Of a stretch of 64,000 bases of DNA, positions 37,101 through 50,600 are shown piece after piece. The DNA lies in contig CM019236.1 of the NCBI GenBank assembly GCA_009741485.1, positions 44,424,716 to 44,488,715 of the forward strand, given 5' to 3'. Each line of letters opens with the position of its first letter. The stretch's first letter is position 1. The notes below the pieces were generated by a model. That model had not been told where the DNA came from. It did not search any database and saw only the letters and a program-made list of their open reading frames with translations. The DNA comes from Malurus cyaneus samueli. Lineage: Eukaryota > Chordata > Aves > Passeriformes > Maluridae. Position numbers and translations under genes: made by a program.

Positions 37101-39456
37101 TGGAAATCTTGCTTAGATGGAATTACAGCTAATATGAAGCAGAGCATGTGGCACAGGAAGTAGCAGAGGAGCACAGTGCCACATAATTCTGGCAGGTTTG
37201 TACCTTCTGCCACGAGACAACACGTGAAACAAGGTGGTACATTTTGTTTCCTCACATGGACATCACTCATAACACTATGCCCTGGAGAGACAGGGGGGTG
37301 AGTAGTGAACAACGGCCACATAAAAGTTCCTTGAAACAGAACCAAAGCCAAGTACCTTTTCATATTGTAGAACTAGAGGACTGGAATGGGCCCTACAATC
37401 TGTCAGGATCAAAACAAGTTACATTTATACCAACAAAAGTGAGGATGCAAATTTATGTATAATTTGTTCTCAAGGACTCTACATCAAATCCTATTAAGAA
37501 CAGTTTTTCTAGGGTCCAATAAAAGTTTTCCTGCTGAATTATTATACTTTTGACTTTTTGTTCTACCCAGCAAGGATAAGAACTGCTTTTCTCTTTCACT
37601 TTGCAAATTACTCTTATGCTTTTTATGTGGCTTGTAGGGTCCTTCTGTTCCGCTCTCTGCAGGGGTTGTCCAGTCCTCCATTTGAGCTGTAGATATTGAC
37701 ATGAGTCACAGTGACATTCTGAAAATTTTACTGGCATGAAGATTTTCAGTTCAATGCCTTTTCCAAGTAGTTATTTCTTTAGAAAACTATGCAAAGGATT
37801 AACGGCGCTGTTTTCACAGGACTTGCTTTTGGATAAATGTTAATATTAAGCTTGAATTGTCATTGTTCTTCAAAGCAATAAGTCTGTGCAATTCCTTTCA
37901 GGTAATTCAATCCCTCCATAAGAATTGCCAAATATACCTTACCATAGCACAGTAATTCCCTGCAAAGACTCTGCTATTCCAGACAAAGGGCTTGATTTTT
38001 CTGTAGGTGGAAACTGTTTTGCAGCAGGCTCTCCAATCCATTTCCTCCTGCGGTTGTTCTTTGTGCACATGAAGTGCAGCTTTATCTTACAGAGTTTGAA
38101 ATTGAGATTAAATATCCCACTTTAAGACAGGTAAAAGTGATTCATGTTTTTATAGGTCACCAAAGGTTTGCAACTTTATGTTTCCAAGCATCAACTTGTT
38201 CATGGAGGCTGCTCTGAAGAGTAGTTTCTTCAGATTTAGAATAACTGACTTCTCAAAATCTCCTTACAAAAAAAAGTATAGAAAATACCTGTTCAATCAT
38301 GGTTTTTGTTCTGCATTGCGGTTTTTGGGCTTTGCCACTGAGCCATTCCTTCTTATAAACTTCAGTTCAAATATTCAGTTTTCCAGTTTGGCTGAAAATA
38401 ATTAATGGAAGAAAGTAAGTGCTGGATTTGTTTCTGTTTTAGAAATTGGAATAATATGTGAATGTTGTAACATGCAAGCTCACAGACCAATTTTCTATCT
38501 TCCCTGAAAACTGCTTATATGACCTCAATGACTGTCTTGGAAGCAACAAGGAAAGAACAAGGTACATCTCACAATCAACCAAAGCATTCAATTTCTATAA
38601 TAATAGAACATCAGTGTAGCTCCATCAGTACTAGAACAGCTCCGATCCTACTTTAGGAATTCTTGTTATTGTGTAAGATACGTGACATGTTGCCATTTTA
38701 AGTAGCACTTGGTTCATCATTTAGCTGTCTTAATTTCTAGGAAACAGACAAAAGGGAAGGTGTTACTCTGCATCGGCTGTTGAAACACATTTTGGCTGCA
38801 GGCTATAATGCAGAATTCTAATGCATTTGATGTGCAATCCAGCAACTAATTTTTCACCTGGTTTGGTAATCATCTCAAGATTTATTATAATTTTGAATGT
38901 ATGGCTCTTCCAGGACTCCAAAGAGAATGTGTGGCTCTCCCCCATTTGCTTTGGACAAACTGAGCGAAGATGATTTGGGAAGCAGTGAAATCATTACTCA
39001 CCAGCAGAAGGACATTAACCTCTTTTTGGGCTACTCTCTAATGGTTAGGTGAGGACAGTGAGTGGGGTAGGGTGGTTGATGGAGGAGCCTCTGCCTTTGA
39101 GGCAGAGGAAAGTGCATGGCAGGGATATGTTCCCTCTGTCTAGGGCTGAGCAGATTTTACAGAGTGGATTGTCCTCCTTTCAGTACTTTGCTCCTATATA
39201 TTCCTAATAGCTGCACTCTGACACAAAGGAGTGTATGCATAAATAGAAAATATCTGAGTGTTGAGCAGGATATAGCTGGTCTTTCAGAGTTACAAACAAA
39301 TTAATATAGCAGGCAAATGTTCGTGAAGAAGGAACAGGCTCCTTAGCCAGTGATATGAAAGGGAATGTTGTGTGTTACACAGCAGAGGCAGAACAGTCCT
39401 TTCTACTCAGCTTTAGCTGGATTATAATCTCAAGGCCTGGCCTCTGCACATAAAAT
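34121..39456. other. Stretch without recognised genes
   Basis: No gene or transposon is recognised. A 14-base unit (gtgaggctgctgca) is tandemly repeated twice at 36295-36322 with one change. A perfect 9-bp hairpin with a 3-base loop is at 39088-39108. Overlapping frames of 60-118 codons near 36900-37740 on the minus strand have no family resemblance. Confidence 0.55.
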
Positions 39457-40119
39457 CTTAGAATAATACAATGGTTTGGGTTGGAAGGGGCCATACATTC
39501 CTATCTCTCTACCATGGGCAGTGATATCTGCCACCAGACCAGGATGCTCAGAGCCTCATCCAAACTGGCCTTGAACACTTCCAGGGATGGAGCATCCACA
39601 GCTTCCCTGGACAGCCTGTTCCAGTGCCTCACCACCCTCACAGAAAAGAACTTTCACCTCATATTTAATCTAAATATGCTCTTGTAAAGAGTCCCATTCC
39701 ATCTTTGTTATATGCTCCCTTCAGGTGCTGAAAGGCCACAATTAGGTCATCCCAAAGCCTTCTCTTCTCCAGGTAAACAATCCCAACTCTCTTCAGCCTT
39801 TCTTCATATGAGAGGTGTCCCATCCCTCTGATCATCTTGGTGGCCTCCTCTGGATTCTCTCCAACAGATCCATGTCCTCCCTGTGCTGGGCCCCTGAGCT
39901 GGGTGCAGTGTTCCAGGTGGGGTCTCAGCAGAGCAGAGCAGAGCAGAGGGGCACAATCCCCTCCCTCCCCTGCTGCCCACGCTGCTTTGGATGCAGCCCA
40001 GGACACGTTTGGCTCTCTGGGCTGGCAGTGCCATGGCTGGGTCACGTCCAGCACTGTCACCAGCACCCCCAAGTCCTTTCTCAGGGTGCTCTGATCTGTC
40101 CATCCCAGCCTGTGATTTG
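39457..40119 (-). mobile_element. CR1 LINE fragment with ORF2 C-terminus (minus strand)
   Basis: The left edge carries the CR1 3'-end words in reverse orientation (the ggtttgggttggaagggg phrase at about 39473). Read on the minus strand it encodes the C-terminal part of CR1 ORF2, the reverse transcriptase protein: K-D-L-G-V-L-V near 40070, then R-P-H-L-E-H-C, ATKMIRGMGHLSYEERL, and L-F-T-R-A near the end of the open frame at 39665. The protein switches to another frame around the A-K-R-V-L-G-C-I segment and back again, so two indels compensate each other. The element is 5'-truncated at about 40119. It is better preserved than the copy at 10338. The copy is dead. Confidence 0.93.
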
Positions 40120-40252
40120 ATTTACGTGGCTGTTGTCTGATATAAAAATAATAATTGGCATCTGCAGCAGAGGTACCCTGCAGGGAGATCAGTGATACAG
40201 AAAACACAAGGCATCTGAGGTTCTTAGTTTCACGGGTGGGAAAAGTAAATTT

Positions 40253-40289
40253 AAAAAAAAAAAAAAAAAAATAGAAAGAAAAAAAAAAA
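40253..40289. repeat. Poly-A rich tract
   Basis: Nineteen A (40253-40271), then a short tagaaag spacer and a further A run to 40289. It lies about 130 bases beyond the truncated 5' end of the CR1 copy and does not look like part of it, because CR1 tails are not poly-A. Confidence 0.85.
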
Positions 40290-42224
40290 GAAAAAGGATC
40301 AATATTCTGGGGGTTTCTAAACAAGGGTTAGACAAACACATTTTGAAGTTGAATTTATATTTCCAGGAAATAAATTAAATTATCCCCAAAGGGACCATCA
40401 AGCCTTAGATTTCCTGCAGCACACTTTCATTGAAAACACCATCCTTGAAAAGAAGTTGTGGGGGCAGGTTACCTGGGCCACCATTTAAATTCAGCTCCCA
40501 AAACCAGACTGTACTGCACCAACCTCTCCTCCTCATCACAGAAGGACAAACACGTAGAATGACAAAGGCTAATCTTTGCACTGACAACATCAAGGACACT
40601 ACTTTAATGAAAGCAGACGATAAACACTAGATTTTGCTCTCATCCAGGCTGACATCTATCACCTTCGCTGTGTCTGCTTTCCCTCAGACACACTGCTGCA
40701 ACTGACAGCCCATCCAAACTCCTTGTGCAGGCAGGACTTTGGCCTAGGTGAGTGAGGCCATCTATCATATCCCAAAGAGCCAGGAAATACTGCATCATGC
40801 ATCCCCAACACAAGCATGCTACACCTGGGTCCAGGTACAGAACAGAGATTCCTTTGTAGGGGATGTGTTTGTGAACAGGTAGTGAAGCAAGCAGAGTTTT
40901 CTCTTTGTGTTGTCTCTCTTAGGACTGTGTTTAGACACAGTTGTTCATTTGCCCAAACATCTCTTCTGACACATCTCCTGGAGAGGATGATGTATCAGGC
41001 AGGTCCAGGAGATGTCACTCTAAAATGCTGGGACACCACAACATAAAGGCTATGGTTTTTGATAAGCACTTTTCCTTTGATCTTCATTGTGACTTCCATT
41101 TCAAAGCCTCAAACCAAATAGATAATTGAAATAGTAATTAAAAAGCACGACCTGGTCTTTCTCACATCCACTGCTGTGCAAATCTGGTGGAATTCCGGTG
41201 CAATTATTCCTATTTAATTGCTGTGGAAATGAACTAAGTACTAAGTCTACTGTATCTGGGTCTTTTTACATCTGCAGAGGAACAATCTAACACTTCCAGA
41301 GGTTTTTATAACTCTGTGAAGTCTTTAACAAAACTTCAAAATCACAGAAAATGGAAACTGTGAAACCTACAACGAAGTTTCAGAATCAGAAAACATTCCA
41401 ACACCCAGTGATGCAATTGTAGTTTTCAAGTGGCTGATAAAGGTGCCCCTAATGTCTAACATAGGAAGGCATGGCATCATTGCATTTTTTCATATGTGTA
41501 AAATGCCAGTCCCAAGTTTTGAAGTATAGAAGTGGAAAATTATTTCGCAGTTTTACATCAGATTTGTCCAGATTTCTAGTGTTTTTAACTAATAATTTTC
41601 CAAGAGAAAATTGTTGATAATTTGGCAAAAGCAGAAAATGTCTTCCATGCTTTATGTTTTTACCTGTCTGTAAAGGTGTCTGTTTGTACAGAGACATGTA
41701 CATGCATTTCAAATTCTGCTTTTCTGTGTAAGGAAAGATACCCATGATAGTTTCTACTATAAATAGAAAAGGACTGTATCACTAGTGTGGAGGTGACAGT
41801 TTATAAACATACATTTGTGCTGTATTTGATCTGGGCAATAAGATAGTCTAAGCACTTAAAAATTACTACATTACCAATACTACATTTTGTTGGCTTTGTT
41901 TTCAATTCAGACTATAATAACTACTGCTACATTTGATCTTAAGCATGAATTAAGAAAAAAAAAGACACAGAGAAAATATAATGCTTTTGAAATATTTTCA
42001 TTGATGTTTAAATTCCGTGTGCTTAAGCTAGAAATCAGTATATTGCAAAGAAAATCCAACCAGCTTGTCTCCAAAGACATAGCAGTAATTAGAGATTTCA
42101 ATGAGAGGAAGCAGCTGGGAAACAAGAAAAACAACATGAGTAAGGCAGTTTTAAAAAATTAAATGTGTCACTGCCAACATCTCCATGATTTTCTTTTTAA
42201 GAGTTTAACATGTGCTCATGGTAC
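40290..42224. other. Stretch without recognised genes
   Basis: No exon, RNA gene or transposon is recognised between the minus-strand CR1 and the plus-strand CR1 end. Open frames of 60-98 codons occur on both strands without family resemblance. Confidence 0.55.
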
Positions 42225-42330
42225 TTAGGGACATGGTATACTGGTGAGCTTGGCGCTGTTGGGTTAATAGTTGAACTTGATGATCTGAAAACTTTTCTCC
42301 AACCTAAATGATTCTAAAGTTTTATGATCA
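42225..42330 (+). mobile_element. CR1 LINE 3' end (plus strand)
   Basis: About 105 bases match the extreme 3' untranslated end of CR1 in forward orientation. They include the gatgatctgaaaacttttctccaacctaaatg phrase region (about 42277-42310) and a degenerate terminal octamer (attctaaag, in place of attctatga). It is very short, as CR1 copies often are, and diverged. Confidence 0.85.
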
Positions 42331-45300
42331 TGTTGAAGTTTATACCAGACTTTCACCCAGATTGTTTGTGTGTTATATCCAAGCAGGAAAACAGTGAAGG
42401 GCTTTTGAAGAACCTTCAGTCATTAAATTCAAGGAAAATCTAATTCATGCAAGGGAGGCATAAGGAGGAGGTCAAGGACTTCCCTCCTCTGGTTTCCTAA
42501 CATCCAGTCATAGCAAGCTCTCAGCAGCTCGGCTAAGTGTTGAAACTCAGACTATACTTCTGAAGTGCAGACAAAACAGAGTCTTCAAGAGAACTATTGT
42601 ATGAGCAGGCCAAGGACTTCCTAATGGTGGATGAGTACTGCAGGGTCAGGATGAGCAAGGCTCCTGAGCAACCGTACGTGTTCACTTTGCTAACATTCAC
42701 ACATATTAAAGATGACATACTTTAAATTTGCATTCAGAAATTCTGAATCTGATAAACAGCACACTTTTTTTCACTGATAGAGAAACCTCTAATGTGAACT
42801 AAATAATAGATGTTAATAAATTATGAAAATGAAACGTTGCTGTTTCAATCAACAGTCACAACAGGCACATCTCTATTTTCACAGCAATAATAGGTTTTCA
42901 TGGTGATATAAGTGGTTTGCTTCAAAGGAATGATTGTGCATTTTAAGACTAGGTAGGTCAGACCTGCAGAGAGCAAGTGAATGGTAAGCCTGAGTAAGAA
43001 ATTACTTGAGAAGGAAAACTCTCTGATTTAAAGTCAAAGAAAATGATGAAGAAAATCTACATGATTGTGGCAACTTGGCTTATTTGTCAGGAAAATTATA
43101 AAACAGAAAAGTCCTGGAACTTCCTAGAGCAGATTGTACCTGGCTGGGAGGTATTTGCCTGCAGACTTTCCATGGAACAGTTCCTACATAAACAAGAGCA
43201 AAACCCATATGTATTAAGCAAATAACATATGTTTCAAACTAGGTGTTGGTATTTGAAAGTAAAAACAAAGTTAACAAATTTCCACAAGATTTCTGTCAAG
43301 ATACTCTTTGAAACTGAAAGGTATATTGCAATTTATACTACATCTGCATTCAGTTAGGTACAAGGAAATTTGGTGAGTAGTGCAAAGATTTACAGGACTT
43401 GGCACTCTGGTTGAATGGCACACAGGAGTTACGTCTTTTGCTCTTGACAAAGATACTGTTTTGTTAAATGATTTTCGTTTTTTCATATGCCTCTCCAAGT
43501 CTTCGGTGCCTGTTGTTGTACCCATTATATATTTATGTTGCAAGCTGTTGAGAGATGCGATGAACACCATCTACTTAACCAGAGATTCTCCCTGCTGACT
43601 GGATGATCTTCACTGGCAGGTAGCTCAGGAAGGACCTTGGTGCTTTATCTTGCTTTGTGTGTGTTTACAGCCTCTCAATGCACCCACAACTCTAGTTACA
43701 TTATTTCAACCAGTTCAACTAAGTGCACTGAATTGCCAATTCTAGTCAAAGCTTACCAGGAAATGCAAAGCACAGTTGCTATTCCATTCAAATTCTTGAT
43801 TTTGTAAAACGCTTTGAGGTGTGAGGATGGCAGCCAAAGTGGTGCTCCCGCTGTTAATGAGATACCACCTGCAGAAGGCAGTGGCTCTCAAACTTTGTCC
43901 CTGGAAGAGCTTTTGGGCAGTTAGTTCTTCACCTGCTCTTAAAAAAAATGAGCAGCTTTGATCAAGACAAAACTGGAATGAAATACCTTCAGTAAGGTCT
44001 CATCCTAACAGAGAAATTGAAAATGGAAAGATGGAGCCAGGGGCCCACACACCGCCTGTGTGGGGCCTGAAACACAGGCTGCTGCTAAATGAGCACGGTT
44101 TACTTCACATGCATAGGGGGCATTCTTGGGTGGGATCTTTCACAGACTGAGACATTTAGAAGAGAAGGGGATAGCAATTGTTCCCCCTTCCTTTCAAATA
44201 GCTTGCTGTCCAGACACAAATATTTTCAGGACAGCGCACAACCTGTCTTTCTCTCTTTCTAAGAAGGGAAGGTCACAAACACCCCTTTGTCCTGCATATC
44301 GTGCCCCTACTCCGCCCTAAAGTGGAGATAACACTATGCTTTTTTAGGACCAGTTAGTAGGGAGTTGAGTTTCTCTCTGAGGGGGCAGATATTTAGGAAA
44401 GGGCAATGGCAGCAAAGCTGCAGCTTTAACGCTGTGTGAGCTGGTCCTTGCTCAGGGATACAGGAGAAGCAGCGAGTGTGAGCACTATCCATGCTCAGAC
44501 TGACCCTGTGAACAAATAATATAATGGCATTGCCTTGATACACCAACAGCCCATCGAGCTCACTGCCCAAGGTGTCACTGCCAAGGACTCCCTGAGGCTG
44601 GCCCAGCTCCCTGGGAGGCAGTGCGTTCCAAGGTAAAATTCCCTTTGTGGAAGGGGCAGGCACTTATTCCAGGAATCAGAGAGAGCAGCTGAGTGAAGTA
44701 GGGGGAACTGGATGTCAACCCACCATGCAGGGAGCTAAATACAGGATAGTTTTGCTGGCCCCAACTTTCCTCTGGTTGTACATCATTGGTGAAGAGCCAT
44801 AATTCCTTTTCTGTTTCTGCCACCTTTGGGGCTTCCTGGAAAGCCTTCAGGCCCCTCTGTGGGCATGCAGCCTCATCCCTGTGCTGCTGCTGGCACCCCA
44901 GTGTAAGCACGAAGGTGTCCAGGAACCCCTTTGAATGCCCAGTGACAGAACTTAAGGATGGTCCCATCTAAAATTTCATGAATCACAGAGTCTCTGCCTG
45001 GTGTTTGTTGCCATACATGGCTGTTACTTCAGGGACATTCCTGCATTGTGACCCATTGTTTAAGTGATGTCCCAATGGGCACTTCCCTGTCAGGGCACAA
45101 GGACTCAGATCCCAAATTTGCTCACAGCTCTTCTTTTACAGAGGCAGGAGAGTAAAATGAATGATGCGGTTTACTTTCTTTCATTTCTTTGTATTTACAA
45201 TTCACCCAGTAAAACAAAGGTGAATTTTCTAAGCCCAGCATATTAGTTTTGTGTGGAAATAGCCTCTTTCTGTCTTGCTTTGCTGTTGTTAGCAGGCTGA

Positions 45301-47633
45301 TTTGAGGGAACAGCAGGAGTGCCTCACCTTCCTGGAAGTGGGTCAGCACTGGATGTTACTGTGAGCAAACATAGCATTTGTAAACTATTCTTTCTAGGTC
45401 TCTTCAATTCGTGAAATTTCTAAGAAAGTAAGGAATGGACCAGCACTTTATCACATTATAATAACTGGCTTATCCCAAGCCACCTGGGGAGACAAAAATC
45501 TATAGATGATGTAATGCATGCTGGCAGGAGAATGTGCAAGATTTATTTACCATCTCTTTCCTATATATGCTTCAGCTTTAGAGGATTCATTCTAACGATT
45601 TAATATGTTCGTGGTATAATTTCCAAAGGAATATTTAGTAGTATTTTTAAGTGATGCATGTTAAAACAATTCACCTTGAATTGGGGTGCAACAAGCCTAT
45701 GAATTGTCTAAATATATTAAACCAACTTGCTTATACTAGAAACAGTCCATTATGAGTGGGTATCTTTTTATGATTTCACATAGGAGAAAATTGGAGGCCT
45801 GATATTTATATGACCCTCACATCTTTAAGCTGAGTCTAGCATATCATTTCAAGCAAGGTAAAATGGTGGGGGCAGGAATTAAGATCCCACACAATCCTAT
45901 GCAATTCCTTAACCTTCTTGCCTTCTTTTCAGAAGGGAATCTAGTGACTGGTTTGAATGACAGAAGGGAAGAGCTTGGTCTCTAAAGAGGACTGCTTGGG
46001 TAAGCCCCCCACCCATGTTCCCCGTGCAGATGGAAGGAGAAGGGACTCCTGAGGCCTTTTCCTGTGGAATCAAGTCATGCCCAGCACACCCACAGCTTAC
46101 CTTTGGATATATTAATTCTCTCTGGGGGGAGACTGAATGTGACATGTGCAGTTACAGCGTGGGGGAAATTCTGTTTTTCTGCCATTTGCACACACAGTGG
46201 CTTCAGAAGCTGCAGTTACAGGTGTGGCAGATGGCTGCTTTCTCAGAGCTGTGTGCTGAGCACTGAGGAACAGTCATATGAAACTGCTGCAGCTTGTTGT
46301 CAGGGATCTGCAAAGCAAAAATTTCCAAGCTTACTGTTGAGCGACAGTCCAGTTTGCCTTGGATTTTCATTGTGACAGCTGTCATTGCTGTAAGATGTGA
46401 AGAAAAGTGTAGGGCTTCACACAGTGACATTCCTGGATAATCTGCCTAGCACAAGGTTCATCCTAACCACTTGTGGTGAGATGGGCATAAACATTAAAAC
46501 ACATAATTTAGTACCTCTGTGCTCTCACCCCTCATCACAGTTGTTAGCTGGAACAACTACAGATGATAAAATTATATACAATTTACCTCTATTTGCATGC
46601 TCAGCACCAGTAATGACATCTTCATGCTCCTATTCGTTCAAATATTTTGAAATGTGCTATGTATCACTGCTATATAGAAATCTACCACACAGAAAGAAGT
46701 TTTTATGGTATGAATTTGTCTACTTGGAGAAGAATGAATGCTCTGTATATAATGTCTTCAAAAGAAAGCATTAAAAAGTGCTTTAGTCAGATAAAGACAT
46801 CCTCTCTAAAAATAGTGACAAATAATGTTATGTGTTTCAAACTATTCTTTCTTCCCATTTTCCTAATCTTTTATCATCCCAGATGTATAGCTCACTACCT
46901 CTATACAGTACCAAATATCCTTGGGAGACTCTTTTTTCAGGATCTGCAGGACATTCAGGGTTCAGGGTGAGATAGAAATCTTACATTAATAGTAAGCTGT
47001 ATTCAGTTTGAAGACTTCTTCCTCACAGTGTTTTACATGCTTTTCTGAACAGGTAAAAGGTGTCCTTATATTAATTAGGAAGCTGCTTTGCCCTATGGTG
47101 TTTGGTAATCATTGGTCTAGCGCAGTGGTGGAGGATTTCCACTCCCAATCATGTAATCCACGGCAAAATAAAGAACGATCACATTCTCAAGAGCTGACTG
47201 TTAATCAGAAGCTGTGCAAGATGAGCAGGAGGTCTTCCTCTCTCTCCATGGCTTACACGAGCTAACATAATTGGAGCTGCCATTCACTGAGTCATGCTTG
47301 TGAGCTATGATTAATTTCTCCAAATCCAGTTGTGGCATTAATGGTGATCCAAACAAAAATGATCCATGTTTGAAAGCTTGAAAGCTTTGGATATCTGGTA
47401 TGAGGGACATTAAATCAAGGACACCATTGGACACCTGTCTTTCCCTCTAGACAGGAAAATGCAGAAGACATTTTATTCCTTGGCCACAAAGGATTTTTAA
47501 GTCACCAAAGACCAAGTTTTGCAGCTCTTTGAAGCATGTTGAGGCAGAATGTTACTGTCAGGTTAACAATGTCACTGCAGAGTAATATAGTAAAGGGAAA
47601 TAGCCTTCATAGGGATTGACAGCAATTTTTTAA

Positions 47634-47665
<32 letters not shown>

Positions 47666-50600
47666 GGAAGAAAAATGAAATCAAAAGCACCTTAGAAAAC
47701 TCTTGAGGCATTTGACTTGTGGAACAGCTCCAAAGACAGGTGAAACAGCCATTACTACTGCAGCCAGAAATCAAAATAGACTTTGTAAAAAGCTTTCTTT
47801 CTACTCAAGAAAAGTCTGAAATTAAGTCAGTTACCTACAGTGAAGAAGACTGCCATGTGGTACAGGTAGCTCTGGCAGCTCTGGGGAAGCAAATTCTCTG
47901 TGTGGAAAGGCCTGTTTCCTAGCAGAATTTTCCAAACTCTCCAGACAGGGGAGTTTTCACAGCACTGAGAATGTGACCACCAGTTAGCCTGTTGATGATA
48001 TATCCATAGGTCAGCCCAGTTGGCTGATTAGCAGTGAAACAGCTAAGAAGAAAAACAGTGTTACAGAGGACACATCAATACAGCAACTAAAATCCTGCTG
48101 CCAGCTGAAAAGTCAGAGGGAGAAGTCCCACAAGGAATGCAATGAACAGTGCATGCCAGTAGGTTCCTGAAGCTGCTTGGATGGTAAAATCTATGAGTTC
48201 CTTTTCCTTTTTATGAGTAAAAGTAAATTATAGGGTGAAGCCAACTTTGGAAAAAGCCTTGAAGTTTCTGGCCTAGAGGAATGGCAGGTAGCAAATGGTT
48301 TCCAGCTCATACAGAGGTGACCTTGCAAGACGGACGCAGTGACCAAGGAGTGAGGAGGAAATCACTAACCATGAACCAAAGAAGGGAGAAACACTGCTTT
48401 TTTCCTAGACCCCGCCCTGTGAGGCTGGAGAGAGGAAAAGTAATGCAATTTGTCATGTCTGGAGATAGATGATAGAGGGCTGTCTGACAGGCCAAGTCTC
48501 CTGACTCTGATTTAAATACAATTGTATGCCTTGTGCATGCTAAGCACAGCACTTCTTCCTATAGCTTAAGTCCCTCCACCCCTGACAGACACCAAGCACA
48601 AGCAGCCGCTGCTGGAGAGGATGCAAGCAGCAGCACAGATGAGGGATGGAGTCTGTATCCACATGAGAGGCTGGCATTTGCAAGCTGTCATTGAGCCCTG
48701 CTGTGAAACTGAAGTGTGCATCTCACTGAGCAGGTATGGCTCTCAGTGTGCATTTCTAAAAGCACAGCTGAGATACCCTGCCAGCACAATGTTCACCAGC
48801 AGCAGCAGGATGCTCTGGGGTAATTGGAAGTCAGACTGTGAGCATCACAGTTTCTCACTGGACTGTCTCTCCTGGCATGCAGCAGATAGTTACGCTATTA
48901 CTGTGCGCCGGTTTGTTTTCCAATCCCATTTTCTGGAGATCTTAGCATTTTCTGTGACTCTGTGCCTCCAACAGGAGCATGGAAAAGTTACGTGTCTCCT
49001 TCCCAATCTGTTTTGCCCCTGCAAGCTGCCTAAAGTGGTTATGGTTTTGGAAACACTGGTCCATGGGTATGAAGAAGGAGGAAGCATTAAATATAGCAAG
49101 ATTCAGAAGCACTGATCCTAGGTGACTTGAAGTAGAAAGGCTGCAAATCTACCCTAATTTAGCTGCTTCAGCTTGATACATTTACGATCCACTTCCACGA
49201 GGTTTTGGTGGACATTGTATATTTATTGGAAATTGCTGAAAACGGTGAAGTGAGATCCCTGAGAAAGACCTGCTTCCTTTTGCTAAGAACACAGTATAAT
49301 AATGTTACACAGTGTTTTACAGTTCCACAGTGTCAAGATTTACTGCTTGAATGTCTCTTTCACTTCTGCTTAATCAATAGCGACATTCACCAAGAATCCC
49401 TAGAAATTCTTGCTGAGTCCAAACTGCAGTAATGTTAGTCAGATTCATAACACACTTTTGTATGTTCCCATGGTCTTCATGTGGGATTTGAGACCACATC
49501 AGTTTGACTTCAGCTCCTGGTCAGCTCTCGTAAACTAGAATGTGAGTGAAGTTCTATGCTAGCAGATGGATTATTTCTGAAAATTTCCCATCTCTCTGTT
49601 TACCCATACACAAATATGTGCTTACATCCACATCTGAGGTACAGAGTGCCAGAGGCAGTAGAGTTTCCTTAAGGAGTAGGCTATGCCCTCAGCTACTGTA
49701 AATCAGTGTCAACCCCCTGCAGTCTAGCTGAGCAGCTCTGGAGAAGGAATGGGATGAACCCTGCTTGAACCTAGTCCCGTGTTGGTAGGGCTGGCTGTGG
49801 ACAGGGCACAGGGCAGGATCACCCTGCTGAAGAAGCTGTGTCAGTTTACACCAGCTGGGCACATGGCCCAGGGCACTCTCTCTTCCCTTTTTCCAGTATC
49901 TCAATGTGGAGATAAGTCAGAGTCCATGGGCTGGTGATGTGCAGCCCAAGCGTGTACTCCCTCCCCACTCTTTGAGGTAAAAAGCTGATAGCTTGGAAGC
50001 TTTGTTGCTTTGCTACAGGATCAGCACCCTCCTCTGCTCATCAGAGTCCCTCTGGCAGCAAGGGGAATTTTCAAAAATGTTTCAGTCTCTGGGAAGCACA
50101 GAGAATTCTCTGGAATTTCTTCCTTTGCTCTCCATAATGGTGCTCCCACTGAAGCTGTCTGGCAGACTGCCTCTGTGGACAGAAGCGGGCAGGACTGCAT
50201 CTGCTGTGGTGGTCCATCCTCTGCAGGCAGACACTGAGAGAATAACCTCTCCATGCACCGCACACCGTTTTGGGGGTCAGAAAGTGAGTGTCGCTCGCAT
50301 GCTGGTAGCATGATTTGTTCACGGTCTGTGCTCTCTCACAATAAGATAGCAAACGTGTCTGGAGTTGAAAACAGGAGTGGCTGGTCTAATCCAGTCCAGC
50401 AGAGCTCCTGTGCTCCTGGTTCTGAACCACGTGAGACTGACCAACAATCTGACCTGCAGCCCTGCTCTGACTGAGAAGCTGACTTTGAGCATTACATTGC
50501 AGGTACAGGAAGATTTTAGCTATGTAGAAAATGTCCCCTCTTCACTTGATTTCATTTCTCTGTGTCTTTCTTTCTCTCTTTAACACAAGAGATGATCAAT

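Noticed and set aside
40120..40324. Extension of the CR1 protein frame through the poly-A rich tract
   Set aside because: The frame stays open, but the peptide is phenylalanine/lysine-rich low complexity and no longer resembles CR1.
48621..49115. 164-codon plus-strand open frame
   Set aside because: No domain or family resemblance, no convincing splice or promoter context. A frame this long is plausible by chance in 64 kb read six ways.
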